From: Ceriagrion tenellum
Taxonomy: Eukaryota > Arthropoda > Insecta > Odonata > Coenagrionidae
Assembly (NCBI GenBank): GCA_963169105.1
Contig: OY720632.1
Coordinates: 187,364,448-187,428,447 of the forward strand
DNA: 64,000 bases
Direction: 5' to 3'
Position 1 is the first letter of the stretch. Every line of letters begins with the position of its first letter. The notes under the pieces are model-generated. The model was not told the origin of the DNA. It was given only the letters and a program-made list of their open reading frames with translations, and did no database searches. Shown one piece after another: positions 43,161 to 55,300 of this stretch. The translations under genes and the position numbers were made by a program.

Positions 43161-45875
43161 GTGCCAAATTTCATATCCATGTCGGTTGAAAGAAAGTGCC
43201 TAAAATTACAGGTCAAAAATGACACGATCAATGGGACACTTCTTCTGGGAACAATGGGACGTCTTCTTGCTCCTTGCCGGTCTTCGGAACCGGCGGGGAC
43301 ATGGAGGGGACTCCACAGAGGGGCTAGCCCCCCAACGAACCATCGCCACTCACCATCTACCAAAGTACCACCAGCCACCACATCTTGGTTCACCAATGAC
43401 GCACCAACCGGACAGCTCGAAGCCACATGGACGAACATACTGACCACTTCTAAGCATTACGGAGATCATCTTGCTGCTTCTTCCCAACAATCATTTCCAA
43501 AAACTCCAGAAAACAGCGCTACTTCCACCATCTTACGAAGGAACTCCGGAAAGTTACAGGTAATCAATGCTCCGACATCGATGATCAATAATTTGGCACC
43601 GACTTCCTCCACTCTTAAGTCAACAACACACAAAAGCGCGTCATTCAACAAAGCCCTCCTTTACTCATCGGTAGCCGCCTCTCCCTCTCCGGCCAGCAGA
43701 CTAGGGCAGGCAAGTCGGGCGACTGCCAAACTCTCGAGAACCACTTATCCTCTCAACTCCGCCTCACCTCACCCCACTCATAATTTCAACCCTGACCCAA
43801 GCAAGCCGAACCAAAAACTTGCTCCATTCAAAAACATTCTCCCCGCCATAGATGACACACCGATTGCGGAATACGTATACGCCGTTGGAGACCTGATGGG
43901 AGGAGGAAGCTCCATTACACACGCCACGAAATTATCTAATAGACGAGTGTGCATATACTTGAAATCAGAAGAACTTTTAGACCATTTCATGAGTGAATAC
44001 GGCGGTGTCACCGTAAGAGAAGCATTTCTTCAAGCCAGACGAATGGTAGCACCCGCGGAAAGAGTCGTTTTTAGTAACGTTCCACCTGAAGTAAAAAACG
44101 ACCTAATTTTCTTAATTTCGCACGTCGCAAAACCCGTCAGCCAGATGATAAACTTACATATTAGCGCACAAAGGGAAGGATACAGACATATTGAAAGTTT
44201 CAGGAGGCAAATATACATATTCAGACAACCAAACTTTACACTTCCTGACTCCTACTTAGTAACCATAGACGGAAAACTCCATCGCATCTACCTCAATTTT
44301 GACGACACCCTATGCTACAAATGCAAGAACCCAGGTCATCGAGCCGCTGAGTGTGAACAAATAGAAAAAAACCGCACAACAAAATCTGCGAGAGCAGGAA
44401 ACGAAAGCCGCTGAAACGACGGATGGGGAAGTAAACAGAAGAGAAGCGACAAAATACGCACGATGAAATAAATGACTGCGCGGCCTCCCACTCCACCGCG
44501 GAATCTTTACCGCAAGCCCCAGTTTCGACACCGGACCTAAGCGTTCACGAGGAGGAGAAAACACACGCTCCCGCAATCGCTTTGTCAAACGGCTGTCACG
44601 CGGCGAGCGTCGGGACTCCACACCTCCCTGCCTCACCCCCCCTCCCTCTCTCACCGAGGCCGACGCAGCGAAGGACTCGCTTTTGCCGCAGGTTAGCCAC
44701 TCTCACCTCCCACCCTCCCCCGAAAGAAACCGCCCAGCTCAAGCCTTATCTTTTTCCGATTCACCTTCACAGTCCCTCGTACTCTCCCTGACCCCTCCCA
44801 CCCTCTCCTCCCCGCTGACTCAAAACCTTCCCTCCGACGCGCCGCCTGAACGAGAAACCAGCGTTTCTGCCATCACCATCGCTACTCAGCCGAGATTTTG
44901 TGCGCATGTCCTGTTCCTCCTCCGATACTGAAAACTCGGCACAAGACTATCGTTGCCGTAAAAAGCAAAGAAAGAGTCCAGCAAACAGTTCAAGATGATC
45001 GCCACGACGGAAAAGGAAATGCGGAAAAGTAATGCCATTGACCCGGAAGACCTCGTTCTAATTAAAAGTATTTTCACACAGAGACAAGGACTATCAATAA
45101 CCTGTGATAAATTCATTGATTTTCTAACGGAAGTGAAGGGATAGGCGTTTCGGCTCTCGCCGCAGGACTACAACTTCCGTCCCCGGTCTGGAAGCTTTCG
45201 CTTATACCCAGGGACTTGGAAGAGGTGGAAGGAAGGGATGGGATGGGAAGGTTAGCGAAACCGCAGCCCCTTCGAGGCTGACACCAATGAGGCGGGTAGA
45301 GGTCAAAAGGACCTCTATTGGGCCTCCGCCTCCCCGAAGTGCTCGTGTTAGTTTGGTTCCCCCAACCAACAGAGACGAGTTACCGTCGGCTCCGCTTTCG
45401 CAAGAGCCTACCGCACATCTCTGTGAACCGAGAGAGCCCGTTACCCAAATATTTGGGATGGGGTCTTTCTGACCCACTTTACGGGTTGCCGCCGTGCGGT
45501 CTGCCGACGTACGTCATAGGGGTGAGGATCACCGGACCCATGGAGGGTCAAATCGGACCGATTCTGGTCAAAATGTGAGTACATCCCACCCCTCAATAGG
45601 TCTCGACAACCCATAAGTGAAGGGACACAAATAAGTGAAGGGACACAAAGAAGTGAAGGGACACAAAGAAGTGAAGGGACACAAATATCCCTTTAAACCG
45701 AGTCGAAGTTTCACTCCAGAAACAAGCGAACTAATTTCCCTTCTCCAGCTAGCGGAAAATGCACGGCCGACCAGAGCTCTCGCGTCAAGAATATCGAGAT
45801 TAAAGAACAGTTTGAAGATTACAGTCAGCTCAATCGAAAAAGACAGCATAATAAGTGCCGAAGAAAGTCAATAAT
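43161..45875 (+). pseudogene. Tx1-like LINE ORF1 (broken)
   Basis: The first frame (43161-44414) is open for 417 codons. It holds a serine/threonine-rich N-terminus, a folded region (YVYAVGDLMGGG...RVVFSNVPPEVKND) and a zinc knuckle CYKCKNPGHRAAEC near the end. A proline-rich stretch in shifting frames follows (44415-44930). A block with NAIDPEDLVLIKSIFTQRQG, ending FLTEVKG at 45143, comes next. Past an insertion the frame resumes at HKYPFKPSRSFTPETSEL (about 45680) and runs to the stop at 45872-45874. Binding of LINE RNA is the role of the family. Confidence 0.7.
45144..45690. repeat. 470-bp insertion with 18-bp tandem target copies
   Basis: The ORF1 reading frame is interrupted at AGTGAAGGGA|TAGGCG. 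About 470 bp of GC-rich, non-coding sequence follows. Four tandem units of AAGTGAAGGGACACAAA(T/G) then lead back into the same reading frame. The target copy on the right is thus amplified. The insert itself was not recognised. Confidence 0.65.
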
Positions 45876-45890
45876 CTTAATAATCAGAAT

Positions 45891-47674
45891 ATGTCAGCAA
45901 AATACCCATCCGTTACATATTTTAAACGCTTCCTTCTATCTCTTTTATTCTCTCTCCCACGCGGAATGGATGCAATAGTTCTCATATCGATCAATGCACG
46001 CTCCCTAAAAAGTAAGACAAAGTGGGCTTTAATGGTGAGCTTCATTCAAACACACCAACCGGACGTAATTTTGATTCAGGAAGCAAATACGGATAACCCA
46101 CCACTTGACTTTTGCCAAACTACCATTTCTACTTCAACGGCCCAGAATCCCTATTTACTGGTACTGCAATAGGTTTCAACTCGAACCTGACCACCTGCTT
46201 CAGCATCTCATCAGAAATAATCTACCCAGGATACGTTCAGCTAATAACACTTCAACAAATAGCCGCACCCTCTCAAGTAATCCACATATTCTGCTACTAC
46301 GGACCCCAAGAAAAAGACAAACACGACCGAGTCATCAGAACATTAGACCACGTCCTGGAAAACCTGCCCACACCTCTGGACCCGAGAAAATTCACCACCA
46401 TTCTGGCAGGAGATTTCAATGTCACGCTGACAGAGAAAGATAGATCCTCCACCACCTCCAGGAACCCAGAACTAATAAAATCCTTTAAGAACCTCATCGG
46501 CAAGTACACCCTCGAAGACACCTGGTCAACCAAGCACCCTAATGAGCCTGGACACAACTTCCACTCTCCCAATGCCACATCGCGCCTAGACAGAATATAC
46601 ATCAACAAAGAAAATAGTCTACGGATAAACTCAATAAAAATATTAAAGTCCTTCTCAGATCATCACGCACTCCGGGCAGAAATAGACATTGGCACAAAAA
46701 CGATCCCTTCACCGTACTGGAAATTTAACAACGCCCTACTCCAACGAGCCGACTTCAAATCTTTCATGTCAGACATAATCCCATATTACAGCACTAGTAT
46801 CGCAACAAAGAACCCATCGCATCACTGGGAAGAAATTAAACAAAAGATCAAGGAATACACCGTTTTTTTAAGCAAGCTGGCAAGAAAACCCGGAACAAAC
46901 GAAGAAGACATGGAAGAAAAATATAGAATTGACGCGGAAAAAATCTTAGCCATGGAGGGATGGACATCACTAGTGGAAGCGGATGTACCAGCATCCATAA
47001 AACTAGCTAAATGGTCGATGAAAAGGAATAGAGAAAATATACAAGAGCTGAATATAGAAGGAAAAATTACAAATGACAGAACAGAAATCTTACGGCACAT
47101 AAAACAGACTTTCACCAATAACCATAAAAAGGCAGAAGAAAATGAAGAAGCTAATAAAAGTACAGCACACATACTCCAATTCACCAAACCTATCAAGGAT
47201 CAAGCCGAAAGTTTAGAACAGGAAATACCATCAAACGAATACCTTGAAGCACTAAAAACACTGAAACCCAATAAAACTCCCGGAATGTACGGTTTAACAG
47301 TCGATTTTTTCAAAGAATTTTGGCCCACGATTAAAATACCTTTCCTCCAAATGATAGAACATGCTTTTAAAACAGGAACGCTACCACGAACAACCACGAC
47401 CGCTGTTATCTCCCTCTTACCCAAAGGAGGGGACAAAACAAACCTGACCAACTGGAGGCCAATTTCGGTACTTAACACGGATTATAAAATAATAGCTAAA
47501 ACCATAGCTCAACGAATAACCCAGTTAATGGACACCATCATAACAGAGGAACAGTCATACTGCACTCCGGGCAGATCCATCTTGGACAACTTATCAATCA
47601 TTCGAGACACGATCAAAATAGCCAATATAGAATCAAACCCTCTTGCCGTCATACTCCTGGATCAAAGGAAGGTT
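45891..47674 (+). pseudogene. Tx1-like LINE ORF2, N-terminal endonuclease and part of RT
   Basis: The start is near ATG 45891 or 45966 (MDAIVLISINARSLKSK). A shift near 46110 moves to the frame open to 47740. Endonuclease motifs are VILIQEANTD, ILAGDFNVTLTEKDR and SFSDHHALRAEID. RT motifs are LKPNKTPGMYGLTVDFFKEF, AVISLLPKGGD, NWRPISVLNTDYKIIAKTIA and YCTPGRSILDNL. These are L1/Tx1-type sequences, unlike the neighbouring I-like copies. The last 20 or so codons of the open frame are LINE 5' UTR (GRGMENTPTVSLLVVRGD), not Tx1. Confidence 0.82.
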
Positions 47675-48258
47675 ACCCCTGCGGGTAGGGGGATGGAGAA
47701 TACTCCCACAGTATCCCTGCTTGTCGTAAGAGGCGACTAAAAGGGCGGGGAGACAACCCCGAAAACAAACCCAGAGCCAACAAGGGTTGAGCCCGGACAG
47801 TATTGTGGGTCAGCTGTCTGTGCGCGGCCACACCACCTGGCCTGCGATCCACCCGCATGTTTGCCGTGTGCGGAGAACCGTGAGGAGGAGAAGGGGAACC
47901 TGGAGGGTGAGGCCTGTGGTTCCCAGCCGGGGGTCGGATGCACGGTATGGACCAGGGGCCAATACCCCTCTTCGGCCCCGGATTCTGTGTAAACGGGCGG
48001 CCGGGAGCTAGCCACTCCCGGTCAATCGGCTTCCGTGGTTCTATGCCTTACGGTGGCGAGTGCCAGGGAGGAGGGCGGTCGGAGATGTACAGGTTTGGTG
48101 GGCCCGTGCATCGAAGATCCAACCCGAAACAGACAACCACCTCTAGGGTGCTATATCCCCTCGGGTAGCCCTGGCGACCGCACTGGTTTGCGGTGCGGCG
48201 TCCCGAATGTGTGGCTCCATGGTGGGTGGGGAGCTCGGGGGATGTATCAAGTTTAGGC

Positions 48259-49431
48259 ATGGCGGATGATATCCTTCCACCACCTAAAAGATCCCGTCCG
48301 GAAACGGGCGGGGGAGGTAATCTTCCCGGCGCTAGTCTGCGCTATTTAGTGATGAGGTGCCAGAAGGAAGGGGAGAGCCTGAAGAAGGTATATCCCTTCC
48401 TTATTCGTAAGATATTGTCTGGTTCAGTTCCTGGGGAACTAAAATCCGCAAAGAAACTACGCGACGGCACACTGCTCATCGAAACGGCTACGAGGGCTCA
48501 AAGCGATAATTTATTACTTAAAGAAAAGTTAGGCGAAATACCCGTCAAAGTCGAGGTGCACCGCACCTTGAACACCTGTCGGGGAGTGATCAGTCACTAC
48601 GACCTTTTGTATGTTGATATCGACGAGATCCAGCGGGAGATGGCCTCTCAGGGGGTCACCGATGCTCGTCGACTCACTACAAAGCGCAACGGAGAAAGGG
48701 TCAACACGGCGTCTGTTGTTCTCACGTTCACGCTTGATCAGCTCCCCGACAAGGTGTTTGTCGGCTATGAATCGGTGCCAGTGCGGCCGTTCATACCGGC
48801 ACCCATGCGATGCTTCCAGTGCCAGCGATTCGGCCACATGGCCACACGGTGCGAGGGCAAGGCCACCTGTCCCCGCTGCGGCCTGGAGAAGCATGAGGGT
48901 GCGGAATGCACAGGTGACCCACTTTGTGTCAATTGCGAGGGTGCACATCCGGTGTACTCACGTGATTGCCCAAAGATGAACGAGGAGCGCAAAGTAATGG
49001 AGATTAAGACGGTAGAAAAAATCCCGTACTTAGAGGCTCGGAAAAGGTACAGAGCACATTTTGCTCCTACTTTTTCCAAATCATTCGCTCATGTCGCTTC
49101 TCCTCGAACATCCAAGGTCACCATTTCCACACAGACGGAAGAAACTGTGAGCCCAACAACTATAGCCTCTGCACAAAAATCGGCCACGCCGGCTAAGGCC
49201 ACAAATCCGGCATAAAATACGAAAACCACCGGTCCGGGTTCTCCCAGGAAGAACCCCACCAAAACCACCGCGGGGGCCACGGAAACAAAGCGTGGTAACT
49301 CACCATCCCCCGGTCCTTCAGGTAAGGAAAAAATGCCTCCACAGGAAGCCATGGAGGAAGATTTCTGTATCTCAGATACAGATATTGAAATAATTAGAAA
49401 AAAGGGAAGGAAGCAGCGCCTCAAGCGCTGA
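48259..49431 (+). pseudogene. LINE ORF1 with one premature stop
   Basis: 391 codons from ATG 48259, the same length as the ORF1 at 56089-57261. TAA at 49213-49215 interrupts after SATPAKATNPA and the frame stays open to the natural stop at 49431. Knuckles are MRCFQCQRFGHMATRC, CPRCGLEKHEGAEC and CVNCEGAHPVYSRDC. The tail carries SPSPGPSGKEK and MEEDF. Confidence 0.87.
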
Positions 49432-49535
49432 TCACTCCTTAGCCCGGACTTTGGCTGCTCCTTTTTTCTTGTTATTTTTAACTATTTTTAGGTCTTTTAT
49501 TTATTTATATATTTATTTATATATTTTTAAATTTT

Positions 49536-51895
49536 ATGACATCTATCTTACAGTGGAACTGTAATGGATTTTATAGGCATAAGGAGGAGCTGGCCATTTT
49601 AATCCGAGATTTTAACCCTTCTGTTATATGTCTCCAGGAGACGCATCTTCAGGCGATGGACAGCGGAATTTTAAGGGGATACAAGGTCGAAAGGCTAGAT
49701 GACCTTGTAACGTTGTAATTATAGCCAAGGTTGTAAACAATATCGACATGGGGGGCCGTCGCTAGGGACGCCAATTGGATATAATAAACAGGTAACAATA
49801 AGTAACGGGGGACGCCTAGAGAGTTAATAGTGAAGAGTCGGCAGAGATAAGTGGAGGAGTAAAGATTTAAAGGACGCGAAGTGGGGAAAAGTTCGAAAGT
49901 CGGAGAATAAAAACGGCAGGGAGCGGATACAAAGCGGCATAGAGGCGACGAAAGAAGAAACAAGGGATTTATAAAGAGGTCAGGGAGGTAACCCAAGATT
50001 GAAACCGTACGGCCCAGAATTCTAGAAATAAGGAAGACCGCGAAACCATACCCGCAGCCACATAAGAGAGACGAGAAGCCCCAGCGTCTGATAAGTCTAA
50101 CTTTAAGGATAATGCAGCCAAGAAAAACAATAACCTCCATTTATAACAATATTGCTGTCTAGAATAACGTAAATGTATAAAATTGGAGCATAAAAGAGTA
50201 ACATTGTAAATTGGATCCAATACATTTTCAACAGCTCTAACTATTGATGTTGTTATAACCAAATCAATTATTTTCCTTAAAAGAAAGTATTATACTATTT
50301 AATTAATTGAGCAAAGTGTTTTTATTAATGTTGTATAATTTTAACCATTAATCCCTTCAGCAAGGAGGTAAGATTTTAAGTGTTTGGGTAATTGCGAAGG
50401 TTGATCGAATCGGTTTCAATAGGAAAGAAAACGTGACCGGGTGAGGTTACAACCTTACTAGTCATAGAGCCCATGGCGGGGTGGCGATTGCTGTTCGGGA
50501 GGCCCTTTACACCTCTCGAGTACGGATTGACACCCCGTTTCAGGCTGTGGCCATAACCTTGTTTACCCCGCAAAATATAACGTTATGCAACGTTTATATG
50601 CCGGAGGGTGCACCGGTAAACGTTACAACCTAGAGAGACTTGTCCAGCAGTTGCCTAAGCCATTTATATTATTGGGTGACTTTAACGCCCATGACCCCTT
50701 GTGGGGAAGCTCAAGAGGCCAAAACACAAGGAGGGGACGGATTTTAGCCAGTTTCATCCTCGATTTTAACCTTTTATTACTTAACAACGGTGAGAAAACC
50801 CGTTTTAATGTTTTTAATGGAGAATACTCCTGTATAGACATAGCTATGGTACGAGCAGTCTTTTTAACATGTTTAATTTGTCCGTGCACACAGATTTCTA
50901 TGGGAGTGATCACTTCCCCATTTTAATAAATTCTGAGCGAAGTTTTAACACTGATTTAATCCGACCGGGCGATTGGATTGTCCGTAAAGCGGATTGGCAG
51001 AATTTTAGAGACGTTTTTAATTTTAAACACAATTGTAATTGTGATGCCACACACAATGTGGAGGTTTTAACAAGGTGCTTGATCGAAGGAGCGAAAACGG
51101 CGTCCCACGGTCATCGGGTAACGTCCCACGGCCAGCGGTTCCTTGGTGGAACAAGGAGTGCGCCGAGGCAATTCGTCTTCGAAAACGAGCCGTGTGTCTT
51201 TTTTAAAAGTACCAAACTGCAACGAAACTTTCGTCCTTCCGTCGACTGCAGGCGAAACCTTGACGAGTCGTGTAGGAGGCAAAAAGGGTCTCCTGGATGG
51301 AATTTGTCAATAGCATTAACCACAGGACACCACTTGCACAGGCGTGGAATAAGGTGAGATGCGTCTCGGGCTCCCGCTGGGAGTACGGCATCTCTTGGTT
51401 GAGAATTAATGGCCAAATCATGAGCTCCCCTCGCGACGTAGCCGTCGCTTTTGGCGAGTCACTAGCCAGTATAAGCAGTGACAGGAGTTACTCGGAAGCG
51501 TTCTTGGCCATCAAGGTATGCTTCCAGCTTCCAGAGAAATCCTCTTTGCTTTGCTGAGACGTCCGTAATCGCGGAGTATAACGACCCGTTCTCGCTGTGG
51601 GAACTTCGGTCAGCCGCCGCGGATTCCAAGGACACCTCTCCGGGACTGGACGAAACCCACAACGCCTTCCTTCGAAATCTTTCGGGGGAAGCGTTGATGG
51701 AGATCCTGAGCACCTTCAACCAGGTATGGTTGAGTGTTCTCAGGATCGCGGATATGGTTATCGCCATTAAGATGGCTCTTGGTGGTATTAGGGGCAATTG
51801 CGGCGCATACATGGTCTGTAGTGACTCTGAGTGCGCTGCAGGCCATTTCCGGTTATTCCCCGATGCACCCTCTTGTCCAGGAGATTCATAATCAG
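49536..51895 (+). pseudogene. LINE ORF2 remnants (endonuclease, linker, RNase H piece)
   Basis: MTSILQWNCNGFYRHKEEL is open to 49718 and breaks after RLDD. The endonuclease resumes near 50465 (HGGVAIAVREALYTSRV) and shows LLGDFNAHDPLWGS near 50675 and SDHFPILINS near 50900. The linker is frameshifted several times (51100-51500), followed by FSLWELRSAAADSKDTSPG. A deletion near 51727 removes RT, and LGGIRGNCGAYMVCSDS is RNase H. Confidence 0.8.
49700..50460. other. Non-coding insertion in the copy F endonuclease
   Basis: About 750 bp between the codons for RLDD and for the HGGVAIA block of the endonuclease. Both ends carry GTTGTAA/TTACAAC words, but no clean terminal repeat or target duplication is visible. 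No coding frame was credible. Confidence 0.5.
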
Positions 51896-52154
51896 GTAGG
51901 TAGGTTTGGATTTATAGGGTGCGACCACAGCTATGGTCATTTAGCACCACGGAGTATCGGTATTAACAATCAGTGGATGTTCTATTCATTTTTATACGGA
52001 GTTTTAGGATGTTGGATTCTATAACTTATTATTTAATCCGGTCACGTTTAAAAATTTTACGACTTTATTAATGGAATCAATGTCATCTCCAAGAACGTTT
52101 CCTATCTCTACACGCATTTGTAAGTTCTGACGTGTACCGCTATACTTTCTGCAT
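51896..52154 (-). mobile_element. 3' end of an I-like LINE (copy H), split by copy G
   Basis: The - strand reads LTECRKYSGTRQNLQMRVEIG...LNNKL, stop, then a 3' UTR matching copy B (15738-16000). The hairpin is at 51918-51948 and the tail is CCTACCTAC. The upstream part of the same element lies at 57869-58165, beyond copy G. Its tail abuts RNase H sequence of copy F. Confidence 0.85.
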
Positions 52155-52315
52155 TCGGTCAGGATATAGTAGTAGTAGTGGGGTTTATAGGGTGCGTCGA
52201 CGGCATGGTCATTTTGCACCACTACGCGTCATAATTATAAAAAATAAATACACGCTGCATATTATATTATAATTAAGTACTTGAAATAAACGTTGAGTCA
52301 AAATTAAAAATAATG

Positions 52316-55300
52316 TTACATCCTTAAAATACTATTAAATAGGCCAGTTTCGTTTAAAAATTCCAAAGTGCGGTTGAGAACATCTGGGTCATCGCCTAGA
52401 ATGTACCCCAGGTCTCCCACTAGCTGCAGCCTGTTGCGCACCACCCGATATCTCTCACACTCCGTCAGGATATGTCGAATGCTAAGAGGACAGTCACAGT
52501 CATCACATCGCGGTGGAATTTTCTCTTCGGTGAAGAGGAAGGAGTGGGTCAGAGGGCTGTGCCCTATCCTTAGTCTTGTTATGACGACTTCCTCTCGGCG
52601 ACTCTTCCTGACGGACGAAGGCCACGCTGTCACTACTGGTTTTAACCCGCGCAGTTTGTTACTTTCCGTGGTTCTCCACGCCTCCTTCCACTGCTCTAGG
52701 ACTGCATTTCTTAAAGCCGCCTTCACATCTTGGAAGGGTACCGGCATCGGTTCCATGGCGTCCATTGCGAGTGCCTCTTTCGCCAAAGCGTCGGCTCTCT
52801 CGTTCCCGGTGATACCCACGTGTCCAGGGATCCACGTGAAAAAGATCTTCATTCCCTTTTTGTCAAGAGAGAGGAGTGACGATTGAATCTCCTGGACTAA
52901 AGGGTGCACGGGAAAAAGGCCGGAAATGGCATTCAGTGCACTTAGGGAGTCCGAGCATACAACGAAGGAGCCACGGTCCTGAATCCCATCCAAGGCCCGC
53001 CTAATAGCGTACAGCTCCGCTGTGAAAGCGCTACACATTGGATGAAGCCTTGCTTTCACAGCTTCGTGATGGGGTGAGAAGACTGCGCACGCGCTGGCGG
53101 TGCCTGATCTGGAGCCGTCGGTATAAATAGGCACGAGATCTCGATGGGTGTCTAAGAACATATAGAATAGACGCTGGTACTCTTCTGCAGTGGTAAAGTG
53201 TTTTAGGCGCTTGTTAAGATCAGTATTGATTTTCGGCGCGGGATTGACCCAAGGCGGACTTTTGCAGCTTCCTAAAGGGTATATGTCTGGGAGTGTAATA
53301 CCTTGCGCTTGGATGAAAGTATAAAACCTTATGCTAGCAGGCCTAGTGGCTCTTGTCCGGCGATTGAAAAGTTCTATTAATTGGGGTTTAAAAACAAGGT
53401 TGAAACATGGGTGGGACTTCATAGATAAAATTTTGGCAAAGTAATTGCACATGAGCAGGTTCCTTCGGTGGCACAATGGCGGCTCTCCTGTATCCACATA
53501 GAGGCTTTGCACCGGACTAGTCCGGAACGCCCCAGTGGATATCCGTAGGCCTGCATTGTGTACCGCGTTCAGAGTACGTAGGTACGACTCCCGTCCGGAG
53601 GCGTATACGAAGGAACCATAGTCAAGCTTCGACAGGACCATCGAACGGTACAACAAGATCAGCATTGAGCGATCGGCTCCCCATGTTGAGTGACTTAAGA
53701 ATTTTAAAATGTTTAGAGTCTTAAGACATTTAAGTTTTAAAGTATCGATATGTTCCCGCCAGTTGAGGCGACAGTCAATAATCATGCCTAAAAAACGTAC
53801 AGAGTCAACAAACGGAAGGTTTGTACCGCCCAAGGTTAGTGATGGGGGAATGGTATGACCCCTACACCGGCGTAAGTGGAGGCATTTAGTTTTCTCCAAG
53901 GAGAATTTAAAGCCGTTATCTTTGGCCCACCTATCCAACTTGTTTAGAGTAAGCTGGATAAGTCTGCCCGCGGTAGCTGGTTGGGATGACCTACAAAAAA
54001 TTGCGAGGTCGTCCACAAACAGTGAGCCAATTACCGGTGTTTTTACACAGTTAGCGATATCGTTAATCGCTATAGCAAATAGCGTTACGCTAAGTACTGA
54101 ACCTTGGGGAACACCGTTCTCTTGACTATAAAATTTCGATTCGTGTTGGCCAATTCTCACTTTAAAAACTCGGTCCGATAAAAAATTTTGAATAAAAATG
54201 GGTAGGTTACCCTTAAATCCCCATTCGTGCATCGTTCTTAGGATTTTGTGACGCCAAACTCGGTCGTATGCCTTCTCTATGTCAAAAAATACCCCGACTA
54301 CGTGTTGGCGCAGAAGAAAGGCTTCCTGGATATAGTTGTCAATTCTGACTAAATGATCGGTAGTGGAACGGCCTCTGCGGAAACCACATTGAATACCAGA
54401 GAGAAGGTTTCGGCGCTCTAGCCACCAGACGAGCCGCCGATTCACCATTCTTTCCATAGCCTTACACAGGCAGCTGGTGAGGGATACAGGTCTAAAGTTA
54501 TTCGGGTCGGCTCGGTCTTTGCCTTTTTTGAGTATAGGAACTACCGCAGACTCCCGCCAGGACGGTGGAAAACAACCTTCTAGCCATAGTTGGTTGAAGG
54601 TATGGAGAACCTCCAACAGTGCCGACTCCGGGATATTCCGGAGGAAGGCATTGTGGACCTCGTCAGGTCCCGGAGAAGTGATATGGGAGTCAGCAATGGC
54701 AGATTTGAGTTCCCAGAGGGAAAACGGAAGGTTGTAATCCGCCAAGGGATGTCTTTCCTTAAAGTTTATCGGGGACATCTCCAATCGCTCCTTGGTTTTC
54801 AGAAACGTAGGGTCGTAGCTCCTGTTACTGCTGGTTTTGGCAAGTAGCTGGGCGAAAATGTCGCTGATAGTAATTTCAGACGTTATTACATCGCCATTGC
54901 CATGTAAAAAGGAGATGCCGACCTGTTGGTGGTTACCCGATAGACTCCTGATCTTGCGCCAGACCTGTGTAAGTGGTGTTCTACAGTTGACATCCGAGAC
55001 AAATTCCACCCAGGAAGCCTTCTTCGCCTTATTCACGACCTGCCGAGCCTTAGCTCTTAAGCGCCGGAAGGCGGAAAGGTTCGTGTCCGTCGGGAACTTT
55101 TTAAAAATTTGTAGCGCCTTTTTCCGTTTGCGAATGGCAGCTGCGCATTCTTCATTCCACCAAGGTACAGCTGGTCTCGATTGGAGACGATGAGACCGTG
55201 GTACGCTTGTGTTCGCGGCTTCGATGATGCAGCTTGTTAAATGATTAATGTTAGACACGCTGTTTAGCGTCATGTCGTGTTTAAAGGTAAAATTGCTCTT

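Larger units (their letters stand above)
43161..47674 (+). mobile_element. Tx1-like LINE, 3' part missing
   Basis: ORF1 with one CCHC knuckle is followed by ORF2 with an APE endonuclease and an L1/Tx1-type RT. The RT is cut after LAVILLDQ by the 5' end of an I-like LINE at 47675. The other half of the RT is not found elsewhere in the window. A 470-bp insertion splits ORF1. Confidence 0.8.
47675..51895 (+). mobile_element. I-like LINE, interrupted and internally deleted (copy F)
   Basis: The 5' UTR begins ACCCCTGCGGG within the Tx1-like RT. ORF1 (48259-49431) and the ORF2 start (49536) follow. About 750 bp of foreign sequence splits the endonuclease (49700-50460). The RT is deleted at about 51727, where FNQVWL joins RNase H sequence. 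The element ends in RNase H at about 51895, where a - strand LINE 3' end begins. Confidence 0.83.

Noticed and set aside
45635..45874. KGHKEV-repeat protein as a separate gene
   Set aside because: The repeats are tandem target copies at an insertion site; downstream residues belong to the Tx1 ORF1.
49700..50460. Terminal inverted repeats on the copy F insertion
   Set aside because: Only short GTTGTAA/TTACAAC words match, and they also occur inside the insert.
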